Positions 43,559 to 51,612 of a stretch of DNA of 64,000 nt are shown piece by piece (the stretch's first letter is position 1; every line of letters begins with the position of its first letter). Source of the DNA: Treponema sp. GTDB taxonomy: Bacteria; Spirochaetota; Spirochaetia; Treponematales; Treponemataceae. The notes beneath the pieces are model-generated. The model had not been told where the DNA came from and ran no database searches. It saw only the letters and a program-made list of their open reading frames with translations. Where the stretch lies: the NCBI GenBank assembly GCA_017469785.1, contig JAFUFU010000051.1:1-64000 (forward strand), given 5' to 3'. Made by a program: the position numbers and the translations under genes.

Positions 43559-44329
43559 ATGGGAAAGATTTTTGTTTTTGTTAATCAGAAGGGTGGCGTT
43601 GGCAAAACAACTTCAGCTATCAACATCGGTGCTTACATGGCAGAGCTGGGGAAAAAAGTCCTGCTCGTAGATTTTGACTCTCAGGGAAACATGTCAACAG
43701 GCGTTGGAATTTCAAAGGATAAGCCTTCGATTTATGAATTTATGGACGACGATTCAATCGCAGAGAGCGCAATCAAGCACACTGCCGTAGCGAACCTTGA
43801 CGCCATCAGTGCGGACGAGGATCTGGCTGGTGCCGCCATTGAGTTTGCGGATCCGGACAAAGTTCCGGTGGAAAAACGCGATTTTATCCTCAAAGAAACG
43901 CTCGAACCGCTCAAATCTGTATACGATTATATTTTGATTGACTGTCCGCCGTCATTGGGTATTTTGACAACGAACGGTCTGACCGCCGCGGATGCAGTTC
44001 TTGTCCCCATGCAGTGTGAATATTTTGCTTTGGAAGGAATCACTCTCCTTTTGCAGACGGTAAAACGCGTCCAGAGCTCAACGAATCCCAATCTGGCTAT
44101 CGGCGGTATCTTCTTTACGATGTACGACAGCCGAACCAGACTGGCACAGGATGTAGTACGAAACGTTCAGGCCTACTTCAAGAATTTTGTTTTCAACACA
44201 ATAATTCCGCGAAACATCCGTCTTTCGGAAGCGCCTTCCCACGGTCAGCCGATTTGTCTTTATGATCCGTCTTGCATAGGCGCGAAGAGCTATAAAAAGC
44301 TTGCAGAAGAGGTAATCAACCGTGGCTAA
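43559..44329 (+). CDS. parA: chromosome partitioning ATPase ParA/Soj
   Basis: 256 residues, standard chromosomal ParA length without an N-terminal DNA-binding extension. Deviant Walker A KGGVGKTT (11-18), LLVDFDSQGNMS, DYILIDCPPSLG and a VLVPMQCEYFALEG switch region are intact. With ParB it moves origin regions apart. The ATG has no Shine-Dalgarno; GATAAT ends 8 nt before it. parB starts inside its last codons (8-nt overlap), so translation is coupled. Upstream lie ParB half-sites. Confidence 0.96.
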   Translation: MGKIFVFVNQKGGVGKTTSAINIGAYMAELGKKVLLVDFDSQGNMSTGVGISKDKPSIYEFMDDDSIAESAIKHTAVANLDAISADEDLAGAAIEFADPDKVPVEKRDFILKETLEPLKSVYDYILIDCPPSLGILTTNGLTAADAVLVPMQCEYFALEGITLLLQTVKRVQSSTNPNLAIGGIFFTMYDSRTRLAQDVVRNVQAYFKNFVFNTIIPRNIRLSEAPSHGQPICLYDPSCIGAKSYKKLAEEVINRG

Positions 44330-45350
44330 AAAATTCGGTCTTGGAGCTGGCGTTGACGCGCTCATGGGAAAAGCCGGATTAAGCGCGGACGACTTTATGC
44401 CGAATCACAATCAGGCTTCAGAATCGGGGGAACACTCGGAGTCAGAACAGGCGGCCGAGGCCGTCACAAAAGCCGTTGAAGCTGGCAATATTCCTGCCGA
44501 GGTGGCATCCGGCCAGCGCAAATTGCCGGAAGGAATCAGCGTTGACGAGAACGGGCAGCTCTGGCTCAGTGTCGATTTATTGAAACCGAACCCCCATCAG
44601 CCCCGTAAAGAATTTGACGAGGATGCCCTTCAGGAACTGGCTGATTCAATCCGCGAGCATGGAATCTTGCAGGCCATTACTGTCGAGGATGCCGGCGACG
44701 GATCTTTCTATATAATTGCCGGTGAACGCCGAACGAGAGCGGCAAAAATCGCTAATCTGGCGGAAGTCCCTGTTCAGCTCAGAAAATTCTCTGACCAGAA
44801 AAAGCTTGAAATCGCACTTATCGAAAACATCCAGCGAGAGGATTTAAATCCTATCGAAGAAGCTGAGGCTTACTATCAGCTCATGGAAATTTCAGGCTTG
44901 AGTCAGGAGCAGGTAGCTGCCCGCGTCGGTAAAAATCGCTCAACGGTGGCAAACGCTATCCGTCTCTTAAAGCTCCCTGAGGACATGCGCACTTCCCTCG
45001 TGCAGGGACACATTACTTCCGGTCACGCCAGAGCACTCCTTGCGGTCAAAGACAGTGCCGACATGCGCATCCTTTTCGCAAAAATCATCGGTGGCGGGAT
45101 GAATGTCCGTGAAGCCGAGGACATGGCACGCGCGCTGAATGAGGGAGCTGGAAACGGCGTCAAAAAACCGAAAGAGCCTAAAAACGAAAACAAGGATCCA
45201 AATATCACGGCCCTGGAACAGGAATTCATCGAAAAGCTGGGTACAAAAGTTCAGATTAAGGGAAGTATGGAACGTGGAAGCCTTGAGATTCAGTTCTTTA
45301 CGAAAGATGATTTGAACAGGATTTATTATCTGATTTGCGGAAACGAGTAG
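44322..45350 (+). CDS. parB: chromosome partitioning protein ParB
   Basis: 342 residues from a GTG overlapping parA. After MAKKFGLGAGVDALM and an acidic linker of about 70 residues comes the ParB/Srx CTPase domain (LKPNPHQPRKEFDEDALQEL, GERRTRAAK), then the helix-turn-helix LSQEQVAARVGKNRSTVANAIRLLKLP that reads parS and a C-terminal dimerisation domain. ParB loads at parS as a CTP-dependent clamp. The N-terminal linker is longer than in Bacillus. The stop codon is followed at once by a GGAAACGGAAAGTTGAAAG repeat and a terminator. Confidence 0.95.
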   Translation: MAKKFGLGAGVDALMGKAGLSADDFMPNHNQASESGEHSESEQAAEAVTKAVEAGNIPAEVASGQRKLPEGISVDENGQLWLSVDLLKPNPHQPRKEFDEDALQELADSIREHGILQAITVEDAGDGSFYIIAGERRTRAAKIANLAEVPVQLRKFSDQKKLEIALIENIQREDLNPIEEAEAYYQLMEISGLSQEQVAARVGKNRSTVANAIRLLKLPEDMRTSLVQGHITSGHARALLAVKDSADMRILFAKIIGGGMNVREAEDMARALNEGAGNGVKKPKEPKNENKDPNITALEQEFIEKLGTKVQIKGSMERGSLEIQFFTKDDLNRIYYLICGNE

Positions 45351-45386
45351 GAAACGGAAAGTTGAAAGTGGAAAACTGAAAGATTA
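45347..45386. repeat. heptad repeat at the parB stop codon
   Basis: The parB stop TAG runs directly into GAAACGGAAAGTTGAAAGTG and GAAAACTGAAAG in sense orientation. Confidence 0.7.
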
Positions 45387-45423
45387 AAACGGGACATCGC
45401 CTTACGGCTGGTCCCGTTTTTTT
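45387..45423 (+). terminator. rho-independent terminator of parAB
   Basis: AAACGGGAC and GTCCCGTTT enclose a 15-nt loop and are followed by TTTT; the end is shared with the convergent binding-protein gene at 45436. Confidence 0.8.
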
Positions 45424-45435
45424 GTTTGAGTTCAA

Positions 45436-46449
45436 TTATTTTTTCGTGAGTTTTCCGTTTTCAAAAATCAGGTTTGCTTCTTTTAGATATGCCTCCGGAA
45501 TTGTGATTCCGCAATTTTTGGCGGCGTCAAGATCGAAGAGCAAATCGCTGTCGCTGGGGTCCGTCATGAATCTTACAGGAATCTCACTGGGCTTTTCGCC
45601 TTTGAGGATTCTGAGGACCATTTCTCCTGTAGCGCGTCCTGCCTTGTAATAGTTGAAGCCGCTGGCGATAAGACAACCACCGTCCTTAGCGCCGGTAACA
45701 TCTCCAGAGAAAATCGGCTTTTTTGCCTCGCCGAAAACCTGCTTTACGGCAGAAAGGGCGCTGAATACGGTGTTGTCCGTGGTGAGATAAAGGCCGTCAA
45801 CGCGGGAAATGATTGTCTCGGCAGCCTGTTTGACTTCGCTTGAATTGGTGATTGCCTGAGTGACAAGATTCAAGCCCGCAAGCTCGCAACCGCGTTTTAC
45901 AAGTTCCAAAGAGGAAACTGAATTTGCCTCGTTGCTGGTGTAGATGTAGCCTAAGGTTTTGATTCCAGTGAGTTCCTTGAAGAGAAGAATGTGCTGTTCC
46001 GTTGGAATCGCGTCGCTCATACCTGTGACATTACCTTCGCCGTGGTCGAGAGAAGTGACAAGGCCTGCCCCCAAAGGATCGGTAACAGTGCCGAATACAA
46101 TTGGAATATCGTCAATGGTGTTTGCCATTGCGAGGGCTACAGGAGTGGCGATTCCGACAGCCACGTCAACACGCTCGTCCTTGTATTTGAGGGCGATTTG
46201 AGTAGCCGTGTTTGGGTCGCCGTTGGCATTCTGCAAGTCGAAAGTAGCTTTTACATTGTTCTCGTTCAAGATATCGATGATTCCCTGCTCTACCGAGTCA
46301 AGGGCGACATGCTGCACGATTTTCGCAATACCAATTTTGTAGGATTTTTCACCGATGTCGCTTGCGGCGGAAGTTTTTTTGTTGCAGCCGATGATTGCAA
46401 AAAGCGCAATGACTGATGCAAATACGGCAAGTGATTTTGTAGCTTTCAT
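45436..46449 (-). CDS. ABC transporter substrate-binding lipoprotein (TrpX-like, ABC_sub_bind)
   Basis: 337 residues. Signal peptide with lipobox AIIGC (Cys22). The mature protein is a type I binding protein of the ABC_sub_bind family: YKIGIAKIVQHVALDSVEQGI, DIPIVFGTVTDPLGAGLV, NVTGMSD, TLGYIYTSNEANSV and PIFSGDVTGAKDGGCLIASGFNYY. In streptococci relatives (TrpX) serve tryptophan uptake; other members bind different ligands, so the substrate is uncertain. It faces away from its likely partners, the permease at 47482 and ATPase at 51613. GAGG precedes the start. Confidence 0.88.
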   Translation of the reverse strand: MKATKSLAVFASVIALFAIIGCNKKTSAASDIGEKSYKIGIAKIVQHVALDSVEQGIIDILNENNVKATFDLQNANGDPNTATQIALKYKDERVDVAVGIATPVALAMANTIDDIPIVFGTVTDPLGAGLVTSLDHGEGNVTGMSDAIPTEQHILLFKELTGIKTLGYIYTSNEANSVSSLELVKRGCELAGLNLVTQAITNSSEVKQAAETIISRVDGLYLTTDNTVFSALSAVKQVFGEAKKPIFSGDVTGAKDGGCLIASGFNYYKAGRATGEMVLRILKGEKPSEIPVRFMTDPSDSDLLFDLDAAKNCGITIPEAYLKEANLIFENGKLTKK

Positions 46450-46523
46450 TTTTAGTACCTCAAAAAGATTATTTTCAGGAAGATGTTACTATAAAAAGAA
46501 ACAAATTGTCAAGATAAATTCAT

Positions 46524-46551
46524 TTGCCTTTTGCGTTCCTATCGGTATAAT
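46524..46551 (+). promoter_or_regulatory. promoter giving a leaderless mRNA for the alpha/beta hydrolase
   Basis: TTGCCT (46524-46529), 16 bp, TATAAT (46546-46551), then exactly 6 A residues and the ATG at 46558. No Shine-Dalgarno. Confidence 0.6.
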
Positions 46552-46557
46552 AAAAAA

Positions 46558-47478
46558 ATGTTTAATTTGAAAGTTCGCCTGCAGGCCCATAAGATCCGCA
46601 AGGCTTTTGGCAGCTCAGACAGAAAGCGTGATGCCGGCAAAACCACTCCAAACGACATCTGCCGCTACGACAATATTCTCTACGGATGTGATTTGAAATT
46701 CAAAAAATGGCAGCTTCTAGACGTATACCGACCAAAAGATTCTGACGGGCTTCTGCCTGTGATTGTCATCGTCCATGGCGGCGGCTGGGTCTACGGAGAC
46801 AAAGATGTATATCAGTTTTACGGAATGAGCCTTGCACAGCGAGGATTCGCGGTCGTAAACTATTCTTACAGGCTCGCTCCAGAAGCACAGTTTCCATCTT
46901 CGATGCGCGACACAGAGGCAGTCTTTCAATGGATAAGCGAAAACGCACAGAAATATGGATTTGACACACAGAATGTTTTCGCAGTCGGTGATTCGGCAGG
47001 CGGCCACTTGCTTTCGCTCTATGCCAGCGCGGTCACAAATCCAGCCTATGCAGAAAATTTTCCATTCATAAAAGAAAAGCCGCTTGTTCTGAGAGCCATC
47101 GCGCTCAACTGCGGAAAATACAAATTAGATGCAGAAGTAAACGCTGACTCACCGTCAGTTCAGCTCGTGAAGGCCCTCATGCCGGGTGGCGGCACAAGCG
47201 AGGAATTACATCTAATTGACGGAACAGCACACGTCACAAAAGACTTTCCACCAGCCTTCATCATGACTTGCCAGGGAGATTTTCTTCTCACACAGGCACC
47301 GCTCATGACAGCCGCTCTTGAAAAAGCCGGCGCAAAACACGAATACCGCTGCTACGGAAGTCAGGAAAAACCACTTTGGCACGTATTTCATTGTGATCCA
47401 GCGCTGAAAGAAGCAGCCATCTGCAACGATGAAGAAAGCGACTTTTTCAAAAAATTCATTTCCAAAGGAACAAAGTAA
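46558..47478 (+). CDS. alpha/beta hydrolase, esterase of the HSL/BD-FAE type
   Basis: 306 residues from the ATG at 46558. HGGGW at 73-77 forms the oxyanion hole, the nucleophile is Ser146 in GDSAGG, and a late FHCD/WHVF histidine completes the triad, as in hormone-sensitive-lipase-like and feruloyl/acetyl esterases. No signal peptide. It may deacylate small acyl esters or imported plant oligosaccharides. It ends 3 nt before the ABC permease gene, so the two are probably one transcript; the combination with an ABC importer may mean it processes the imported compound, which is inference. Confidence 0.85.
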   Translation: MFNLKVRLQAHKIRKAFGSSDRKRDAGKTTPNDICRYDNILYGCDLKFKKWQLLDVYRPKDSDGLLPVIVIVHGGGWVYGDKDVYQFYGMSLAQRGFAVVNYSYRLAPEAQFPSSMRDTEAVFQWISENAQKYGFDTQNVFAVGDSAGGHLLSLYASAVTNPAYAENFPFIKEKPLVLRAIALNCGKYKLDAEVNADSPSVQLVKALMPGGGTSEELHLIDGTAHVTKDFPPAFIMTCQGDFLLTQAPLMTAALEKAGAKHEYRCYGSQEKPLWHVFHCDPALKEAAICNDEESDFFKKFISKGTK

Positions 47479-47481
47479 TTT

Positions 47482-48399
47482 ATGATTCAAGGCATTTTAA
47501 TCGAAGGATTGATTTTCGGCATTATGGTTTTGGGCGTGTTCATGACTTTCCGCGTCCTGAATTTCTGCGATATGACTGTGGACGGCTCTTTTCCAATGGG
47601 AGCCTGCGTGCTTGCCGCCTGTCTCACTCACGGCATTTCTCCAGCTCCTGCCCTTCTGATTGTCTTTTTGGCGGGGCTTTTGGCAGGGCTTTGCACCACG
47701 GTGATTTACACCAAGCTCCGCATCCCCGACTTACTGGCCGGTATTCTGATGATGACCATGCTCTATTCGGTGAACCTGCGGATCATGTCCAATCAGGCCA
47801 ATGTGTCTTTTTTGCGGATTCCGACCATTTTTTCTTCAATCAAAGAATTCATGAAAGCTAGCCTGCCTGCCCTCTCTCCTGACTGGGGAATCGTCTTTTT
47901 TCTGGTGATTTTTGTCGGTCTTCTGCTGGTGATTTTGAATCTCTTTTTCTCCACGGATTTCGGCCTCACCATGGGAGCTTTGGGAAGCAATCCTCAGATG
48001 GTAATCTCTCAGGGAGTTGATCCGCGGATTGTGAGGGGCGTTGGAATCTGCTTCGGCGACGGACTTGCGGCCTTGAGCGGCGCTCTTTTTGCCATGTATT
48101 CGGGATTTGCCGATGTGGGAAGCGGAAGCGGTGTGGTGGTTTCGGGCCTGGCCTCCCTTATGCTGGGAGAATTTATAATCCGCTCGAATAAAATCGGCTG
48201 GCAGACCTTCCGCGTGATTTTAGGCTCAATTATCTACCGCGCCCTCATGTTCCTTGCCCGCCGCTACGGCTACAACATCGGAATGAACGCCAACGACCTC
48301 AAGCTGATTACGGGTCTTATGATTATCGTCTGCCTGATTGTCGCAAAGAAAGATGTGGTGGGCTACTTTAAGGCACATTTGAAACGAGCGGAAAAATAA
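47482..48399 (+). CDS. ABC transporter permease (TrpY-like, BPD_transp_2)
   Basis: 305 residues, about eight to nine hydrophobic helices: MIQGILIEGLIFGIMVLGVFMTF, VDGSFPMGACVLAACL, LLAGILMMTMLYSVNLRIMS and a cytoplasmic coupling segment GSNPQMVISQGVDPRIVRGVG. This is the LivH/RbsC-like superfamily member found with ABC_sub_bind proteins. It should pair with the lipoprotein at 45436-46449 and the ATPase at 51613-52416; a 3.2-kb cassette of nuclease and methylase genes separates it from the ATPase gene. Confidence 0.9.
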   Translation: MIQGILIEGLIFGIMVLGVFMTFRVLNFCDMTVDGSFPMGACVLAACLTHGISPAPALLIVFLAGLLAGLCTTVIYTKLRIPDLLAGILMMTMLYSVNLRIMSNQANVSFLRIPTIFSSIKEFMKASLPALSPDWGIVFFLVIFVGLLLVILNLFFSTDFGLTMGALGSNPQMVISQGVDPRIVRGVGICFGDGLAALSGALFAMYSGFADVGSGSGVVVSGLASLMLGEFIIRSNKIGWQTFRVILGSIIYRALMFLARRYGYNIGMNANDLKLITGLMIIVCLIVAKKDVVGYFKAHLKRAEK

Positions 48400-48441
48400 C
48401 CGCTTCTCAATCAGCAGAAAGTGGAAAAAACTCGTAAAAAC

Positions 48442-48450
48442 TGATATATT
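48442..48450 (+). promoter_or_regulatory. extended -10 promoter giving a leaderless methylase mRNA
   Basis: TGATATATT ends 6 nt before the ATG at 48457. No Shine-Dalgarno is seen. Confidence 0.5.
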
Positions 48451-48456
48451 TTAGAT

Positions 48457-49593
48457 ATGGCACAGAACAAGGATTTGAATCAGGCTAAAGCTCAGAAAAA
48501 CGACGAATTCTATACTCAGCTTTCCGACATCGAAAACGAGATGAGGCATTATCGCTCTCATTTCAAGGGAAAGACCGTTTTCTGTAACTGTGATGATCCG
48601 TATGAAAGCAATTTCTTTAAGTACTTTGCCATATACTTTAATTCATTGGGCTTAAAAAAATTGATTGCGACCTGCTACCGCGGAAGCCCGATTTCTTATA
48701 CCGAATTGCCGCTCTTCCCGGAACTTTCGCCAGAGGTAAAAGAAATCCGCCCGCCTTACAAAGCCGTGATTACGGAAGTTGCCGACTATAATAATGACGG
48801 TGCCGTAGATTTGGCTGATGTGGAATGGCTTTTACAGAATAAAAAAAATTCCTGTGAACTTCTGAAAGGCGACGGTGATTTTAGAAGCGATGAGTGTATT
48901 GAACTTCTTAAGGAAGCTGATATTGTCGTCACGAATCCGCCTTTCAGTCTCTTCCGTGAATTTGTCGCACAGCTTATGAAATACGATAAGAAATTCATAA
49001 TAATCGGAAGCCAGAACGCGATTCACTATAAAGAGATTTTTCCGCTCATTCAGCAGAACAGGCTTTGGCTTGGCTATGGATTCAATGGTGGAAACGCTTA
49101 TTTTTCCATTCCCAAGAGTAAGTCGCGGGATTTTGCGCAGGGCGTATATGACTCAGAAAACGGACTGGTAAAATTCCGAAACTGCGAGTGGTTTACAAAT
49201 CTGGATGTCGCAAAACGACACGAAGAAATGATTCTGACAAAAAAATATGTTCCGTCAGATTATCCCAGATACTTTAATTATGACGCAATTGATGTCAGCA
49301 GAATAGCAGATATACCGGAAAATTATATGGGAGAAATGGGTGTTCCCGATACTTTTTTGGAACAATACAATCCTGACCAATTTGAGATTATCGGGATTGG
49401 AACTGATGTCCCCAAAACAATGGTGCATACGGTAAACGGAGATGAAATCCAATATATAAAAGATGGCAAAGTCATTTGGTCAACTTCATATACAGTTACT
49501 GAACGCAAAGCCGGCAATTCTTTGAGGCTTGATGATAATGGAAAACCTGGAAAAATGCCGTTTTCGCGTGTAATTATCCGACGAAAACAATAA
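48457..49593 (+). CDS. EcoRI-family adenine-specific DNA methyltransferase
   Basis: 378 residues. The sequence follows the EcoRI methylase family: KNDEFYTQLSDIENEM, VFCNCDDPYESNFFKYF, the KGDGDFRSDECIELLKEADIVVTNPPFSLFREF block with the catalytic NPPF at 160-163, and FIIIGSQNAIHYKEIFP. It should transfer methyl groups to adenine N6 in a short DNA site; the site cannot be predicted. Residues 110-121, DYNNDGAVDLAD, form a perfect dockerin/EF-hand-like calcium loop before the NPPF block. It begins an inserted cassette with the DUF262-HNH gene 106 bp downstream, suggesting a restriction-modification or related defence unit. Confidence 0.9.
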   Translation: MAQNKDLNQAKAQKNDEFYTQLSDIENEMRHYRSHFKGKTVFCNCDDPYESNFFKYFAIYFNSLGLKKLIATCYRGSPISYTELPLFPELSPEVKEIRPPYKAVITEVADYNNDGAVDLADVEWLLQNKKNSCELLKGDGDFRSDECIELLKEADIVVTNPPFSLFREFVAQLMKYDKKFIIIGSQNAIHYKEIFPLIQQNRLWLGYGFNGGNAYFSIPKSKSRDFAQGVYDSENGLVKFRNCEWFTNLDVAKRHEEMILTKKYVPSDYPRYFNYDAIDVSRIADIPENYMGEMGVPDTFLEQYNPDQFEIIGIGTDVPKTMVHTVNGDEIQYIKDGKVIWSTSYTVTERKAGNSLRLDDNGKPGKMPFSRVIIRRKQ

Positions 49594-49699
49594 AATTCAA
49601 AAATTTTTCAAAAAAATTGATTTTTTTTCCCGTTTACATTGCCGAAAATCACTTTTTTTCGCCTATATATATGTAGAACGAAAAAAGGAGCATAAAAAT

Positions 49700-50791
49700 A
49701 TGAAAATTGAACTTCATGAAATCACTGTACGGGAAGTAGCTGAAAACTATTCTGACAATGCCGAAAACGGAGTTATCGGTTATAACGGACGGCTGAATAT
49801 CCGTCCTGCATTTCAGCGGGAATTTATCTACAAAGAAAAGCAGAGAAATGAAGTCATAAAAACTGTGCAAAAAGGCTTTCCCCTCAATGTCATGTACTGG
49901 GTTAAAAATGATGATGGTAATTTTGAGTTGCTTGATGGTCAGCAAAGAACAATAAGCCTTTGTCAGTATGTGAATGATGATTTCTCTCTTGACCACCGGG
50001 CATTCTCGAATCTCACAAAAACTGAGCAGGAACAGATATTAAGTTACAAACTGATGATTTATATCTGCGAGGGCAATGACCGTGAGAAATTAGACTGGTT
50101 CAAGACAATCAACATTGCCGGCGAACAGCTGACAAACCAAGAGCTTTGCAACGCAATGTACACAGGCGAATGGCTTTATGAGGCAAAACGCTATTTTTCA
50201 AAAACAACTTGTCCTGCATGGCAAATCGCCGAAAAATATCTGAGCGGGTCTGCAATTCGTCAGGACTATCTTGAAACGGCTCTCCGCTGGATTTCTGCCC
50301 GTGACGGCATTGAAATCGAAGATTATATGTCCGCCCATCAGCACGACGCAAACTGCAACGAACTTTGGCTTTACTTCAAATCTGTCATCGACTGGCTGCA
50401 GGTAATTTTCCCGAATTACCGCAAGGAAATGAAAGGCCGGGACTGGGGCGTTCTCTTCAACAAATACGGCAAAAATCAGTATGATGCAAAAACTCTTGAA
50501 GCACGAATCGTTGAGCTTATGGAAGATGATGATGTCACCAACAACGGCGGAATCTACGAGTATCTTCTGGGCGGAGAAGAAAAACTCCTTTCAATCCGTT
50601 CGTTCACTCCAAAAATGGCAAGGGCAGCTTTTGAGAGGCAAAAGGGCATTTGTCCTAAATGCGGTAAAAGTTTTAAAATCGAACAGATGCAGGCAGATCA
50701 CATTACACCGTGGAGTAAGGGCGGAAAAACACTCGCCGAAAACTGCCAGATGCTTTGCGCTGACTGCAACAGGCGAAAAAGTAATGTGTAA
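49700..50791 (+). CDS. DUF262 (GmrSD N-terminal-like) protein with C-terminal HNH nuclease
   Basis: 363 residues; GGAG 9 nt upstream. The N-terminal DUF262 domain has RPAFQREFIYKEKQRN, GFPLNVMYWV and the ELLDGQQRT motif (Asp79-Arg83) used by ParB/Srx-like nucleotidases such as GmrS. The last 46 residues are an HNH nuclease with zinc knuckles CPKC and CADC and catalytic Asp333-His334 (QADHITPWSKGG). In GmrSD type IV enzymes DUF262 is coupled to DUF1524 and cuts modified DNA; here it is joined to a classical HNH and placed beside a methylase. I infer the nuclease arm of a two-gene defence system. Confidence 0.88.
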   Translation: MKIELHEITVREVAENYSDNAENGVIGYNGRLNIRPAFQREFIYKEKQRNEVIKTVQKGFPLNVMYWVKNDDGNFELLDGQQRTISLCQYVNDDFSLDHRAFSNLTKTEQEQILSYKLMIYICEGNDREKLDWFKTINIAGEQLTNQELCNAMYTGEWLYEAKRYFSKTTCPAWQIAEKYLSGSAIRQDYLETALRWISARDGIEIEDYMSAHQHDANCNELWLYFKSVIDWLQVIFPNYRKEMKGRDWGVLFNKYGKNQYDAKTLEARIVELMEDDDVTNNGGIYEYLLGGEEKLLSIRSFTPKMARAAFERQKGICPKCGKSFKIEQMQADHITPWSKGGKTLAENCQMLCADCNRRKSNV

Positions 50792-50970
50792 TCATCTCCA
50801 TGACGGAAAGTGAAGTTGTGGCGGACTTGTTTTTAGTTTTCAGAAAAGTAAGTCTTTCAAAATCCCCGCCCCACGCATTTGAAACTTCACCGAATATCCA
50901 CTATGATTTAACAAATGGTACAGGTGAAAAAGCATGATTTTAGGCTACTCTGGGATATTTAAGTAGATTT

Positions 50971-51564
50971 TTGTCAAAATATGCACTAACCTACACAGTG
51001 CGTATGAAGCAGAAAAAGCGATTTGGAGAAATTGTTAGCCCTTGGATTGTAAAACTGGCAAAAGAGACCGGATTTGAAATCGAAGGATACAAACATAAAA
51101 TTACAGAAGATTTTGAACGACATGTTTTAAAACAGCATGGAAACGAAGGAATAGAGTCTGCACGAGGTCAAATTGCTGTAACCCAGGAAGATTTGCAAAA
51201 TATTGATAATATTATGAACGCACCAGATATAGCAGTTGCAGGAATATTCAAAAACGGAAGTCCAAGAATAATTCTTGTGAAAAACACGGAGCATGGAAGC
51301 ATCTTGGTAGAAGAAATTTTGGGTGGAAAACGGAACAAGGCTTTGAATGCGAAAATTTTTTGGATTGTAAGGAAAAACGTTGATGCCAAACGAATAAAAG
51401 AAATTCTTAAAAATACAAGGGGATATGATATTTCAAAAATAAAAATTGCTACCGCGACAGATGCCAACTCTGCTTTGTACTCAGCACAATCTGCTGAGGG
51501 TGGCGGCAACCTCCACCGACACGGTAGCCAACAAGCAAAGAAAAGCGAATGCCATTCTTTGTGA
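50971..51564 (+). CDS. BECR-fold (PBECR-type) nuclease domain protein
   Basis: 197 residues from a TTG, or 186 from the ATG at 51004; neither has a Shine-Dalgarno and the frame is open back to 50944, so the N terminus may be lost. The core (KITEDFERHVLKQHG, QIAVTQEDLQNI, SPRIILVKNTEHGSILVEEILGGKR, LNAKIFWIVRK) resembles the phage Barnase-EndoU-ColicinE5/D-RelE-like nuclease domains found at the ends of phage polyvalent proteins and in toxins. The final SAEGGGNLHRHG tail looks like read-through of a former linker. Either a captured phage effector or part of the neighbouring cassette. Assignment rests on pattern similarity only. Confidence 0.55.
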   Translation: MSKYALTYTVRMKQKKRFGEIVSPWIVKLAKETGFEIEGYKHKITEDFERHVLKQHGNEGIESARGQIAVTQEDLQNIDNIMNAPDIAVAGIFKNGSPRIILVKNTEHGSILVEEILGGKRNKALNAKIFWIVRKNVDAKRIKEILKNTRGYDISKIKIATATDANSALYSAQSAEGGGNLHRHGSQQAKKSECHSL

Positions 51565-51612
51565 TTCAAATATACCACAAAATATCATAAAGTCAATAGA
51601 GGAAAAACAATC

